64,000 nt of DNA from Conchiformibius kuhniae DSM 17694. Lineage in GTDB: Bacteria; Pseudomonadota; Gammaproteobacteria; Burkholderiales; Neisseriaceae. The position numbers were made by a program, and so were the translations under genes. Shown piece after piece: positions 1-8,270 of the stretch; position 1 is the stretch's first letter; every line of letters begins with the position of its first letter. The notes beneath the pieces were generated by a model. That model had not been told where the DNA came from, searched no databases, and was given only the letters and a program-made list of their open reading frames with translations. Location: NCBI RefSeq assembly GCF_000428785.1, contig NZ_AUAP01000013.1, positions 6,963 through 70,962 of the forward strand, in the 5' to 3' direction.

Positions 1-435
1 GTCTTTGAGCAGCTTTTTGATGTGGTCGTTGGCATCGCGGCGCACATTGCGTACCGCCACGCGTCCGTCTTCCACTTCGCCGCGCACCACTTTAATCAGG
101 TCTTTGCGGCGCTCTTCGGTGAGCATGGGCATCGGTACGCGAATCACGTCGCCCATGGCGGCGGGGTTCAAGCCCAAATTGGAGTCGCGAATGGCTTTTT
201 CCACCGCCGATGCCATATTGCTTTCGTACACTTTCACCCCGATGGTGCGCGCGTCCAGCAGGGTAACGTTGGCAACTTGGCTGACCGGCACGGGGCTGCC
301 GTAATATTCCACTTCCACTTGGTCGAGCAGCCCCGTGTGGGCGCGTCCGGTGCGTACTTTGGCAAGGTTCTCGCGCAGCACTTCCAGCGAACGCTGCATT
401 TTGGTTTCGGCGGTTTTTTGAATGTCGTTAATCAT
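1..435 (-). CDS. frr: Ribosome recycling factor, 3' part missing
   Basis: Ribosome recycling factor splits post-termination ribosomes together with EF-G in the cytosol. Only the first 145 codons lie in the window; the family is about 185 residues, so roughly 40 C-terminal residues are off the left edge. The start ATG at 435 gives MINDIQKTAETKMQRS, followed by the family's LRTG-like segment (NLAKVRTGRAH) and the conserved RVPMPMLTEERRK stretch. It lies 85 bases downstream of pyrH on the same strand, the usual pyrH-frr order, so the two are probably co-transcribed. Confidence 0.95.
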   Translation of the reverse strand, partial: MINDIQKTAETKMQRSLEVLRENLAKVRTGRAHTGLLDQVEVEYYGSPVPVSQVANVTLLDARTIGVKVYESNMASAVEKAIRDSNLGLNPAAMGDVIRVPMPMLTEERRKDLIKVVRGEVEDGRVAVRNVRRDANDHIKKLLKD

Positions 436-520
436 ATTGATGTTTTCCAAGAACAAAAAGACTGGTGGCGAATATTAGCGCGTTTTGTCGGCAGCAACAA
501 GTTTGGACGCGGGGTGCGGG

Positions 521-1234
521 TCAGTTGTGTACCAATGTGCCTTCGTCTGCGCCCAAAATCACGTTTTTCAATGCGCCTGTTTTGTGAATGTCGAACACGA
601 CGATGTTCAGGCGGCGTTCGCGGCACAGGGCAAAGGCGGTGGCGTCCATTACTTTCAGGTTTTTAATCAGGGCTTCGTCAAACGTGAGGCTTTGGTAGCG
701 GGTGGCGGACGGGTCTGTTTTCGGGTCGGCGCTGTACACGCCGTCCACGTTGGTGGCCTTCATCATGATGTCGCAGTTCATTTCCGCGCCGCGCAGGGCG
801 GCGGCGGTGTCGGTGGTGAAGAAGGGGTTGCCCGTGCCGGCGGCGAAAATCACCACTTTGCCTTCTTCCAAATACTGAATGGCTTTGGGGCGGGCGTAGG
901 TTTCGGCAATCTGCTGCATGCTCAATGCCGACTGCACCCGCGCTTTCGTGCCCAAGCTTTCAAATGCGTCTTTGAGTGCCAGCGCGTTCATCACGGTGGC
1001 CATCATGCCCATGTAGTCGGCGGTGGCGCGGTCCATGCTTTGCGCCTGACCCGACACGCCGCGAAAAATATTGCCGCCGCCGACCACGATGCCGACCTGT
1101 ACGCCCAAATCGGCGATTTCTTTTACTTGCGAGACAATCCGCATAATCGTTTCGCGGTTGATGCCGAAAGGGTCGTTGCCCATCAGCGATTCGCCGGAAA
1201 GTTTGAGCAGAATGCGTTGGTATTTTACAGCCAT
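521..1234 (-). CDS. pyrH: UMP kinase
   Basis: UMP kinase phosphorylates UMP to UDP with ATP, an essential step of pyrimidine nucleotide synthesis. The 237-residue product has the amino-acid-kinase-family nucleotide motif KLSGES near residues 11-16 and the glycine-rich VVGGGNIFRG about residue 55, typical of bacterial hexameric UMP kinases. A longer frame with an upstream start exists, but MAVKYQRILLKLSGES is the normal N terminus, so the ATG at 1234 is preferred. It precedes frr as in most bacteria. murJ is divergent, and the 290 bases between them carry the promoters but nothing else I could identify. Confidence 0.96.
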   Translation of the reverse strand: MAVKYQRILLKLSGESLMGNDPFGINRETIMRIVSQVKEIADLGVQVGIVVGGGNIFRGVSGQAQSMDRATADYMGMMATVMNALALKDAFESLGTKARVQSALSMQQIAETYARPKAIQYLEEGKVVIFAAGTGNPFFTTDTAAALRGAEMNCDIMMKATNVDGVYSADPKTDPSATRYQSLTFDEALIKNLKVMDATAFALCRERRLNIVVFDIHKTGALKNVILGADEGTLVHN

Positions 1235-1524
1235 GTGAAGCACCTTATTGTGTGATGAAAAATTACGCAAATGCGGCACATTATACGCGTTTTTTACCGA
1301 TTTTTACTTTTCTTGCGGCAAAAAACCCACACGGCGGCGGCGCAAAAAACGCGCTTTGGCGGATTTTTTACTAAAAACTTTAAATTAAAATTTTGATATT
1401 GATGGAAATCATCGGCTTTGGCGCGGCAGGGTACACCGTTTGCGCTTTTTTTGGTGTACACTTGACCCATTGGTTCCGGCACGCCGCCGCCAAAGGCAGA
1501 CGGCAAACAGAAAAAGGAATTTTG

Positions 1525-3060
1525 ATGAATCTACTGGGCGTTTTGTTCAAAGTCAGCAGCATGACCATGCTGTCGCGGATTTTGGGCTTCGTGCGCGATG
1601 CGGTACTGGCGCGGATTTTTGGTGCGGGCGCGGCGATGGACGCGTTTGTGGTGGCGTTCCGTCTGCCCAACCTGCTGCGGCGGGTGTTTGCCGAAGGGGC
1701 GTTTTCGCAGGCGTTTATTCCCGTGCTGGCAGAATACCGCCAAAACCGCGATGAACGCACCACGCGGCTTTTCGTGCAGTATGTGGCGGGCATGTTGCTG
1801 TTTGCCCTGTGCATCGTTACCGCCATCGGCATTGTGGCGGCACCTTTGATTATCCGGATAACGGCGGGCGGGTTTTCCACAGACGGCACGCGGTTTGAAT
1901 TGGCGGTATCGCTGCTGCAAATCGTGTTTCCCTATATTTTGTTTATTTCGCTGTCGTCTTTTGTCGGCAGTATTTTGAACACCTACGGCAAATTTGTGAT
2001 TCCCGCGTTTACGCCCGTGCTGTTGAACGTGTCGTTTATTGTGTTTGCGGTGTTTTTCGTGCCGTATTTCGACCCGCCGGTTACCGCTTTGGCGTGGGCG
2101 GTGTTTGTCGGCGGGATTTTGCAGTTGGCGTTCCAACTGCCGTGGCTGTGGCGTTTGGGGTTTTTGAAGCGTCCGAAATTGAGCTTCCGCAGCCCTGCGG
2201 TCAATTATGTGATGCGGCAGATGGTGCCTTCGGTGTTCGCATCGTCTGCGGCGCAGGTGTCGCTGCTGATTAATACGGCGTTCGCATCGTTTCTGGTGGC
2301 GGGCAGCGTGTCGTGGATGTACTACGCCGACCGTTTGATGGAGTTGCCCGCAGGGGTCATCGGGGCGGCGTTGGGAACGGTGCTGCTGCCGAATTTGTCG
2401 CGCCACGCCGCCGCCGGCAGCACCGAAGAATTTTCGGCACTGCTCGATTGGGGTTTGCGCCTGTGCCTGCTGCTGGTGTTGCCCGCCGCTTTGGGCTTGG
2501 CGGTATTGGGCTTTCCTTTGGTGGCGACGCTGTTCATGTACCGCCAATTCAGTCTGCACGACGCGCAAATGACCCATTGGGCATTGATGGCGTATTCGGT
2601 GGGCTTGCCGGCGATGATTATGGTGAAGATTTTGGCGGCGGGTTTTTATGCCCGCAAAAATGTGAAAACGCCGACCCGTGTCGCCATTGTGTCGATTGTC
2701 GCCACGCAGGTGTTTAATGTGCTGCTGGTGTGGAAGTTCAAGCATGTGGGCTTGTCGCTCGCCATCGGCTTGGGGGCGTTGGTGAATGCGTCTTTGCTGC
2801 TGATGCTGCTGAAAATGCGGAAAATTTATGTGCCCAAACCGGGCTGGAAGGGCTTTTTGCTGCGGATTGCGGCGGCGGTGGCGGTGATGGGGGCGGGTTT
2901 GGCGGCGGCGCAGCACTGGCTGCCTTTGCAGTGGGCGGAGGTGGGCGGTTGGCACCGTGCCGTGCAATTGATGTGTTTGCTGCTGCTGGGGGTGATTTTG
3001 TATTTCGGTACGCTGATTGTGTTGGGTGCGCGTCCGCGCCGTGCAGGGCAGGCGTTGTGA
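1525..3060 (+). CDS. murJ: Lipid II flippase MurJ
   Basis: MurJ flips lipid II across the inner membrane for peptidoglycan synthesis. The 511-residue product matches the family length and is almost entirely hydrophobic helices (about 14 expected). The N terminus carries the MurJ/MviN pattern SRILGFVRDAVLARIFGAG followed by DAFVVAFRLPNLLRR. The ATG at 1525 follows an AAAGGAATTTTG ribosome-binding context and gives the standard MNLLGVLFK start; an in-frame upstream extension is rejected. Its stop overlaps the start of the next gene (ATGA type), suggesting translational coupling with the metallo-hydrolase. Confidence 0.96.
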   Translation: MNLLGVLFKVSSMTMLSRILGFVRDAVLARIFGAGAAMDAFVVAFRLPNLLRRVFAEGAFSQAFIPVLAEYRQNRDERTTRLFVQYVAGMLLFALCIVTAIGIVAAPLIIRITAGGFSTDGTRFELAVSLLQIVFPYILFISLSSFVGSILNTYGKFVIPAFTPVLLNVSFIVFAVFFVPYFDPPVTALAWAVFVGGILQLAFQLPWLWRLGFLKRPKLSFRSPAVNYVMRQMVPSVFASSAAQVSLLINTAFASFLVAGSVSWMYYADRLMELPAGVIGAALGTVLLPNLSRHAAAGSTEEFSALLDWGLRLCLLLVLPAALGLAVLGFPLVATLFMYRQFSLHDAQMTHWALMAYSVGLPAMIMVKILAAGFYARKNVKTPTRVAIVSIVATQVFNVLLVWKFKHVGLSLAIGLGALVNASLLLMLLKMRKIYVPKPGWKGFLLRIAAAVAVMGAGLAAAQHWLPLQWAEVGGWHRAVQLMCLLLLGVILYFGTLIVLGARPRRAGQAL

Positions 3061-4127
3061 TGTGGAAGCCTTTGGCGGGTTTGGCGGCGGGCTTGCTGGT
3101 GGCGGGCATGGTGTTTTGGCGTTGGCAGGCGGTGGATTACCCCGCTTATCCGCACAGCCGCCAATACCGCAACGGCGCGTTTGCCAACGACCCGCCCACC
3201 CGCCCCGTTGCGTTTGGCGGTGCGGTGTATTCCTTGTGGCGGCTGCTGACAGCATCGCGGCAGTTCGCCCCGCCGCAGCCCCTGCCTGCGGTGCGCCCCG
3301 ATTGGCAGGCGTTTTTGGCAGACGGCGGCAAAATCAAAATGCTGTGGTTCGGGCATTCCAGCACCCTGATGCGGGTGGGCGGGCAAACCGTGTTTTTCGA
3401 CCCCGTGTTTGCCGCTTCGGTGTCGCCTGTGCCGTTGATGATGCGCCGTTTCCAGCCGCCGCCCGCCACCTTGCACGACCTGCCGCCGGTGGACGTGGTG
3501 GTGTACACCCACAACCACTACGACCATCTCGACAAAACCGCGCTCCGGCATTTTGCGGCGGGCGACACCCGCTTCATCGTGCCTTTGGGCATGGGCGCAT
3601 TATTGCAGTCGTGGGGCGTGGCGGCAGAACGCATACGCGAAGCCGATTGGTGGGACAAGCTGGATTTGGGCGCATGGCAACTGCATGCCGTACCCGCACG
3701 CCACAATAGCGGGCGCGGCGGCGGCGACCGCAACCGCAGCCTGTGGTGCGGTTGGGTGGTGCAAACGGCACACGAGCAAATCTATTACTCGGGCGATTCC
3801 GCCTACGGCGCACACTTTGCCGAAATCGGACGGCGCTTCGGCGGATTCGATTTGGCGCTGCTGGAAAACGGGCAATACAACCCCGCTTGGGCAGACAACC
3901 ACATGTTTCCTGAACAAACCGCCCAAGCCGCGCAAGACGTCCGCGCCAAACGGGTGATGCCCGTGCATTGGGGCGCGTATGCCTTGAGCATACACGCGTG
4001 GGACGAACCCGTGCGCCGTCTGCTGCCTTTGCTGCAACAGTCCGACACCGCCGCCCTGACACCCGTGCAGGGGCAGGTGTTCGACCGCGAAACACCAACG
4101 GAAAAATGGTGGGAACAGGAAAAATAA
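3060..4127 (+). CDS. Membrane-anchored metallo-beta-lactamase-fold hydrolase (RomA/NAPE-PLD-like)
   Basis: Predicted 355-residue zinc hydrolase of the metallo-beta-lactamase superfamily, closest in layout to the RomA/NAPE-PLD-like branch. Residues 5-20 form one hydrophobic anchor, so the enzyme probably faces the periplasm. The metal motif THNHYDHLD lies near residues 150-158, and later family positions are seen in GDSAYG and PVHWG. The start ATG overlaps the murJ stop by one base; a much longer frame reaching back into murJ is not credible. The true substrate cannot be read from sequence: the family includes phospholipases and poorly characterised hydrolases. Confidence 0.85.
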   Translation: MWKPLAGLAAGLLVAGMVFWRWQAVDYPAYPHSRQYRNGAFANDPPTRPVAFGGAVYSLWRLLTASRQFAPPQPLPAVRPDWQAFLADGGKIKMLWFGHSSTLMRVGGQTVFFDPVFAASVSPVPLMMRRFQPPPATLHDLPPVDVVVYTHNHYDHLDKTALRHFAAGDTRFIVPLGMGALLQSWGVAAERIREADWWDKLDLGAWQLHAVPARHNSGRGGGDRNRSLWCGWVVQTAHEQIYYSGDSAYGAHFAEIGRRFGGFDLALLENGQYNPAWADNHMFPEQTAQAAQDVRAKRVMPVHWGAYALSIHAWDEPVRRLLPLLQQSDTAALTPVQGQVFDRETPTEKWWEQEK

Positions 4128-4137
4128 TCAGGCCGTT

Positions 4138-4932
4138 TCAGCCGTGTTGTGTGGGACGGACGAAGCGTATTTCGCGTTCGTTGTCTGCCAACACGGCTTT
4201 TTTGACGGCATGCCCGAACACGGTTTCCAAATTCAGGCGGCGCAGTGCGCCCGTGTCCCATGCTTGGTCGAGCAGGGCGCGGGCGCGTTCTTGTTCGGAT
4301 TCGGGGCATTGCAGTGCCTGCCACAGCCCCAAAGTTTGCCAGTCTTGCCACAGGGCTGTGCGGCTTTGGTAGGTGAGTACCAGCTTTTCGGTGTCGGTTA
4401 CGGGGTCGCAAAAGCCGTGATGGAACATCATGTCGCCCAAGTCGTGCATGTCGCGCAGGGTGGGGGCAGGGCAGGGGCAGCCGTTTTCGGTGAGCAGGGC
4501 GCGGACGTCTTGCAGGCTGTCGATGCCCAAGTGGCTGAAAAACAATAATCCGCCCGTTTGCAGGGCGTTTGCCCAGTTGTCGAATACGGCAACGGGGTCG
4601 GCGGCGGTGTGCAGGCTCAGGTTGGCCCAAAGCATGTCGGCGGGCAAGCCCAAGGTTTGGTGGACGGCTTGGCAGGTTTGGGCAACGGTTTTGCCGGTGA
4701 GTTTGGCAAGCAGTCCGTGGTTGCGGGCTTGGGCGGCGTCGTGCAAAAATTCGGGGCGCGGGTCGTATTCGCGAAAACGCGCGTGCGGAAAACGGGCGGC
4801 AAGCAGGCTGCGTCCGCAGTCGCCGTCCGCACCGGCGAGAATAATCTGTTTGGGCGGGTGTTTGAGCAGTGCCAGCCGTTCGTTCATGGTGTGTGCCAAA
4901 TGGCGGTGGACGGCGTAGGTGTCGGGATTCAT
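4138..4932 (-). CDS. BioC-like SAM-dependent methyltransferase
   Basis: A 264-residue class I methyltransferase that resembles BioC, the malonyl-ACP methyltransferase that primes biotin synthesis. Visible features are a Rossmann-like IILAGADGDCG segment near residues 30-40, where the usual glycine motif is degenerate, an acidic REYDP about residue 60, and the downstream segment LHDLGDMMF-type stretch typical of BioC-like proteins. No other bio genes are nearby, so the biotin role is inferred from family resemblance alone. Its start overlaps the permease stop by four bases, placing it last in the zinc-uptake operon, a context that does not explain a biotin function. Confidence 0.65.
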   Translation of the reverse strand: MNPDTYAVHRHLAHTMNERLALLKHPPKQIILAGADGDCGRSLLAARFPHARFREYDPRPEFLHDAAQARNHGLLAKLTGKTVAQTCQAVHQTLGLPADMLWANLSLHTAADPVAVFDNWANALQTGGLLFFSHLGIDSLQDVRALLTENGCPCPAPTLRDMHDLGDMMFHHGFCDPVTDTEKLVLTYQSRTALWQDWQTLGLWQALQCPESEQERARALLDQAWDTGALRRLNLETVFGHAVKKAVLADNEREIRFVRPTQHG

Positions 4933-5828
4933 GGTTTGGGGCTTTCGTGGGGGCGGACGGTGGAAACGGTGCGGTGTTTGCGCCGCAACAGTTTGGCAAT
5001 GATGCCGCTTTGCACGCCGAACAACACCGAAAACAAATAAAACCCGCCGCAAAACAAAATAATCGCCGGGCCCGAAGGAATGTTCACATAATAGGAAAAC
5101 AGCAGCCCCGCCGCCCCGCAGCACAGCGCAATCGCCGCCGCCGCCGCCATCATCGCGCCGATGCCGCGCACCCACAGCCGCGCCGTTACCGCCGGCAGCA
5201 TCATCAGTCCCACCGACATCAGCGTGCCCAAAGCCTGAAAACCCGCCACCAAATTCATCACCACCAACACCAAAAACGCCACATGCCACACGCCGCCGCG
5301 TCCGCCGACCGCGCGTAAAAACAAAGGGTCGATGCTTTCCAGCAGCAGGGGACGGAACATCACCGCCAATGCCAGCAGCGTAACGCTCGCCACACATGCC
5401 ATCAGCAGCAGCGATGCGCCGTCCACCGCCAGCACCGAGCCGAACAGCAGATGCAGCAGTTCCACGCTGTTGCCGCCCAAACTCACCAGCGTAACGCCCA
5501 CCGCCAAGCTGCTCAAATAAAAAGCGGCGAAGTTGGCGTCTTCCTTGACATCGGTGAAACGGCTTGCCAAGCCTGCCAGCAATGCCATTAGCATACCTGC
5601 GGCAAAGCCGCCGATGCTCATCGCGGGCAGGCTCAAACCCGCCAACATATAGCCCGCCGCCGCGCCGGGCAGCACCGCATGGCTGAGCGCGTCCCCAATC
5701 AGGCTCATGCGCCGCATCACCAAAAACACGCCCACCGGCGCGGCAGACAAGGCGAGCATCACCACCGATGCCAATGCGCCGCGCATAAATCCGAATTCAA
5801 CAAAGGGTTGGATAAGCAGTTCGTGCAT
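4929..5828 (-). CDS. znuB: Zinc ABC transporter permease (ZnuB family)
   Basis: Integral membrane subunit of an ABC-3 family metal transporter, 299 residues with about eight hydrophobic helices. The segment SLIGDALSHAVLPGAAAGYM near residues 42-62 is the family hallmark, and a SVGLMMLPAVTAR stretch follows later. Zinc rather than manganese is favoured because the operon starts behind a Zur-like palindrome and the solute-binding protein at 25.5-26.4 kb has a histidine-rich loop. The gene follows a small lipoprotein gene by two bases and overlaps the methyltransferase gene downstream, so all are likely one transcript. Confidence 0.88.
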   Translation of the reverse strand: MHELLIQPFVEFGFMRGALASVVMLALSAAPVGVFLVMRRMSLIGDALSHAVLPGAAAGYMLAGLSLPAMSIGGFAAGMLMALLAGLASRFTDVKEDANFAAFYLSSLAVGVTLVSLGGNSVELLHLLFGSVLAVDGASLLLMACVASVTLLALAVMFRPLLLESIDPLFLRAVGGRGGVWHVAFLVLVVMNLVAGFQALGTLMSVGLMMLPAVTARLWVRGIGAMMAAAAAIALCCGAAGLLFSYYVNIPSGPAIILFCGGFYLFSVLFGVQSGIIAKLLRRKHRTVSTVRPHESPKP

Positions 5829-5830
5829 GG

Positions 5831-6181
5831 TTATTCTTGCAATTCGTAATAGCGCAGCAGTCCGGCGGCACGTTGGCGGTAGGCGGTACAAAAGCTCGGC
5901 GACCGTGCTTGCGATTGTGCGGCGGCGATGGCGCGTTCAATCTCGGCATCGCTGTTTGGTTTCAGGCAGCTTTGCCGTTTGAACAGGGTTTCGCCGACAA
6001 AATAAGTGGCGCTGTCGTAACGTCCGATATCGTCATGGTTTTTGTCCACACAGGCATCGCGGTACGCACCCAAAAAGGCGGAATGTTCCAGCAGGGTGGT
6101 GCAGCTTGCGGCGGTGGGCACGTTGGGAACGGCGCAGGCGTTGAGCAGGCAAACGGTGGTTAAGATGCTTAATTTTTTCAT
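5831..6181 (-). CDS. Small predicted lipoprotein inside the zinc-uptake operon
   Basis: A 116-residue protein with a short lipoprotein signal: MKKLSILTTVCLLNAC, lipobox cysteine at residue 16. Three or more cysteines follow (SCTTLL, DACVDK, QSCLK, SFCTAY), so disulfides in the periplasm are likely. I do not recognise the family. It sits between the ATPase and permease genes of the zinc transporter, two bases from the permease, yet is preceded by a copy of the repeated hairpin leader described at 6182-6320, which supplies its ribosome-binding site. A role in metal handling is possible from context only. Confidence 0.75.
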   Translation of the reverse strand: MKKLSILTTVCLLNACAVPNVPTAASCTTLLEHSAFLGAYRDACVDKNHDDIGRYDSATYFVGETLFKRQSCLKPNSDAEIERAIAAAQSQARSPSFCTAYRQRAAGLLRYYELQE

Positions 6182-6325
6182 CAAAATTCCTTTTCGGTTT
6201 GAAACTCCGCCGTTCACGGCGGTAAAATGGCTTTTTTATTCGGGCGGGGCGTAAGCCCGTCCGAATCAGGGCAAGGCATAGGGCTGCGCTTTGCTTTAAT
6301 GTCCAGCCCTGTGCGTTGAAACATG
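6182..6325 (-). repeat. Repeated hairpin leader, copy 1
   Basis: Read on the minus strand this runs TGTTTCAACGCACAGGGC, then a GC-rich imperfect hairpin around GGACGGGCTTACGCCCCGCC, then a hairpin CCGCCGTGAACGGCGG, then GTTTCAAACC and AAAAGGAATTTTG directly before the lipoprotein ATG. Clearly homologous DNA is found before hisD (31155-31281), and a diverged copy before 8148. It therefore doubles as a 5' untranslated region and ribosome-binding site. Confidence 0.75.
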
Positions 6326-6347
6326 ATATTAAAAATTTGTTTGCAAA

Positions 6348-7085
6348 TCAGTTGTCGGGACACCAAGCGCCGTCTTCGCCCGCTTGCGCCAGCGCGTTGG
6401 CGCGTTGCAGCAGGGCATCGCACAACACGTCCCGCGTGTTGCCTTCGCCGACTTTTTCCCGTGCAATCAGCAGGGTGTGCGGAAAATGGGCGCGGACTTG
6501 TTCGTAATCGTGCAAAACGGCAATCACGGCGCGGCCGTTGCGGTGTTCTTCCTGCAACACGTTCAGCAGGGCGCGGGTGGTTTTGGCGTCCACAGCGTTA
6601 AACGGTTCGTCCAGCAGCAGAAATTTAGCGTTTTGTACCAGCATCCGCGCCAGCAGCACGCGCTGGAATTGTCCGTTGGACAAATCGCCAATCATATTGG
6701 CGGCAAAATCCGCCATGTTCACCCGCGTCAGGGCTGCCTGCACGCGCTCACGTTGCGCTGCCGACACGCCGCCGAAAAAGCCGGTTTCGTACCACAAACC
6801 CAATGCCGCCAGCTCAAACACGCTCATCGGCTGGCTGCGGTCGATGTCGGACTGCTGCGGCAGATAAGCGATGTCGGCGCGGCACAGCCCGTGCCAGCGC
6901 ACTTCGCCGGTTTGACAGCGCTGCAGCCGCATCACCGCTTTGAGCAGGGTGGATTTGCCCGCACCGTTGGGGCCGCACAGGGCATACATGCCGCCGCCGT
7001 CAAAACGGGTGTTGAGGTGGTGGACGGCGGTGCGTTGGCGGTAGGCAACGGTGAGGTTGCACACTTCAATCGCGGGCGTACTCAT
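6348..7085 (-). CDS. znuC: Zinc ABC transporter ATPase (ZnuC family)
   Basis: ATP-binding subunit (245 residues) that powers zinc import with the ZnuB-like permease. Walker A GPNGAGKST is at residues 38-46, the ABC signature is LSNGQFQRV near 135, and Walker B is FLLLDEP near 157. The signature is LSNGQ rather than LSGGQ, as is common in metal transporters. Its ATG overlaps the stop of an upstream 33-codon membrane peptide by four bases. A 260-base gap containing the repeated leader and the lipoprotein gene separates it from znuB. Expression is probably repressed by Zur through the palindrome at 7208-7222. Confidence 0.92.
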   Translation of the reverse strand: MSTPAIEVCNLTVAYRQRTAVHHLNTRFDGGGMYALCGPNGAGKSTLLKAVMRLQRCQTGEVRWHGLCRADIAYLPQQSDIDRSQPMSVFELAALGLWYETGFFGGVSAAQRERVQAALTRVNMADFAANMIGDLSNGQFQRVLLARMLVQNAKFLLLDEPFNAVDAKTTRALLNVLQEEHRNGRAVIAVLHDYEQVRAHFPHTLLIAREKVGEGNTRDVLCDALLQRANALAQAGEDGAWCPDN

Positions 7086-7183
7086 GCCGCCGCCCAAAAA
7101 TACACGCCCCAAATCAGGGCAAGGGCGCACGCCGCCAGCAACAGGCGTTGCCACACGCCCGACAACAACAGGGAATAGCGCAT
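7082..7183 (-). CDS. 33-residue single-span membrane peptide, translationally coupled to znuC
   Basis: A short frame starting MRYSLLLSGVWQRLL and ending in a hydrophobic stretch through WGVYFWAAA. Residues about 13-31 would form one membrane helix. It has a plausible ribosome-binding site (CAGGA about 11 bases upstream), its stop overlaps the znuC ATG in an ATGA arrangement, and it is the first frame after the Zur-like box. These features suggest a real coupled peptide rather than chance. I do not recognise a family and no function is claimed. Confidence 0.6.
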   Translation of the reverse strand: MRYSLLLSGVWQRLLLAACALALIWGVYFWAAA

Positions 7184-7207
7184 TTCAGCCGTCCTGCAAG
7201 GAAAAAG

Positions 7208-7222
7208 CGTTATTGTATAACA
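7208..7222 (-). promoter_or_regulatory. Zur-type operator before the zinc ATPase operon
   Basis: The 15-base palindrome CGTTATTGTATAACA, embedded in GTTATTGTATAACATTC, matches the bacterial Zur consensus (TGTTAT-N3-ATAACA) at nearly every position. It ends 25 bases before the first start codon at 7183 and overlaps a possible -10 (TACAAT on the minus strand), fitting repression by Zur when zinc is plentiful. A second such box precedes znuA. Confidence 0.75.
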
Positions 7223-7260
7223 TTCGGGCGGGGCGGGGAAATGTGCCTTGACGTATGTCT

Positions 7261-7502
7261 GGGGCGTGTCATCAATTGACCGAAAAATCTCTGCACCGTC
7301 ATTCCCGCGCAGGTGTCGGTTGGGTTGGAGCGAAGCGCAAACCCAACAAAATCCATAAATTTTCGGAAAAATGTTGGGTTTTCACTTCAACCCAAGCTAC
7401 GCTTGCTTCACAAACATCAGGCAGTGGATTCCCGCCTGCGCGGGAATGACGGCAGTTTTTTATTGTGCTGATTTCCGGTAAAAATTTAAATGATGGCACG
7501 CC
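7261..7502. repeat. Neisserial intergenic mosaic element with internal insert
   Basis: Ends GGGGCGTGTCATCAATT and AAATGATGGCACGCC are inverted relative to each other. Inside are a half dRS3 (CGTCATTCCCGCG) and a full one (GATTCCCGCCTGCGCGGGAAT region near 7428-7450). The left arm is interrupted at about 7313-7410 by a different sequence with inverted GTTGGGTT/AACCCAAC ends. The right end abuts the stop codon of the rhodanese gene. Confidence 0.8.
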
Positions 7503-7850
7503 TTAGTGTGTTTTCAAATCGTCGTATGCGCCCAAATTGCGGACGTTGCGGTAGCCCATGTTGTGCAGGGTTTGCTGTGCCAAGCCCGAACGCCGTCCGC
7601 TACGGCAGTAGAGCAGGATTTCGGTGTCGCGGTTGTCGGTGAGGGCGGCGATGTGTCGGGCGATTTGGTCGTGGGGAATGTTTACCGCATGGTTCAAATG
7701 CCCTGCGGCAAATTCTTCGGCAGAGCGCACGTCAATCAAAATACCCGTGCGGGCGGGGACGGCTGCGGCAGATGCGGGCACGGCGGACGGTTCGGCGGCA
7801 CCGCAAGCGGCGGCAAGCAGGGTCAGTAAAACGCATAGACAATGTTTCAT
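7503..7850 (-). CDS. Rhodanese-domain lipoprotein
   Basis: A 115-residue single-domain rhodanese, probably a periplasmic sulfurtransferase. The signal peptide ends in a lipobox LLAAAC with Cys16, and is followed by an Ala/Pro linker. The domain begins ILIDVRSAEEF near residue 37, and the catalytic loop is YCRSGRRSG with Cys82. The ATG at 7850 gives a proper signal peptide; a longer in-frame extension is not needed. The stop TAA touches the terminal repeat of the mosaic element. The sulfur acceptor is unknown. Confidence 0.85.
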   Translation of the reverse strand: MKHCLCVLLTLLAAACGAAEPSAVPASAAAVPARTGILIDVRSAEEFAAGHLNHAVNIPHDQIARHIAALTDNRDTEILLYCRSGRRSGLAQQTLHNMGYRNVRNLGAYDDLKTH

Positions 7851-7896
7851 CGGAAATACCTTTCTGTGTGGGGATAACGGGCGGGGATTTTTGGGT

Positions 7897-8148
7897 TTAT
7901 GGTGCGCCGTCCTGCGGCTTGGCAAATTCCGTGTACCAATTGAAAAAGCCGTCCGACCAATTGATTCTGCCGATTTCGCACTTGTCAATGTAAAAGCCGT
8001 CAGGATAATCCCGAAAGCCCGGTTTGTCGGATAATTGCGCTTGGGCGTGTCGGGCGTCTGCCAACGTGGCAAAAACGCCGATGTGCTTGATGTCGTCGTG
8101 GTAGGGACTTCGTTGGCGGACGTGTCCCAACAGGAAAACGTATTTCAT
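7897..8148 (-). CDS. Small DUF7336-like protein
   Basis: An 83-residue soluble protein starting MKYVFLLGHVRQ, with the pattern HIGVFATLADARHAQAQL, PGFRDYPDGFYIDKCEI and an aromatic end. This layout (a strand with HV, an I-G-V/Y-F/Y segment, then PGF...GF.ID) matches the small DUF7336-like family of unknown function often found singly in bacteria. The ATG is preceded by a diverged copy of the repeated hairpin leader, which provides the AAAAGG ribosome-binding site. It lies 47 bases from the rhodanese gene on the same strand and could be co-transcribed with it. Confidence 0.72.
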   Translation of the reverse strand: MKYVFLLGHVRQRSPYHDDIKHIGVFATLADARHAQAQLSDKPGFRDYPDGFYIDKCEIGRINWSDGFFNWYTEFAKPQDGAP

Positions 8149-8270
8149 TACAATGCCTTTTCGGTTGGAAACCCCGCCGTTTGCGGCGGGAAAATCCGCT
8201 TTTGTGCGGGTGGGGCATGGGGTGGTGCCTGATGTGCCGCCCCTGCGCCTTGAACATCATGGGCGGGAAA
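8149..8270 (-). repeat. Repeated hairpin leader, diverged copy 3
   Basis: On the minus strand this reads ATGTTCAAGGCGCAGGGG, a GC-rich middle, TTTTCCCGCCGCAAACGG with its hairpin partner CGGCGG, then GGTTTCCAACCGAAAAGG before the ATG at 8148. The last 50 bases align well with the copies before 6181 and hisD; the upstream part is diverged. Confidence 0.6.

Noticed and set aside
2730..3059. N-terminal extension of the metallo-hydrolase into murJ
   Set aside because: The frame overlaps the conserved end of murJ, and the ATG at the murJ stop gives a proper membrane anchor.
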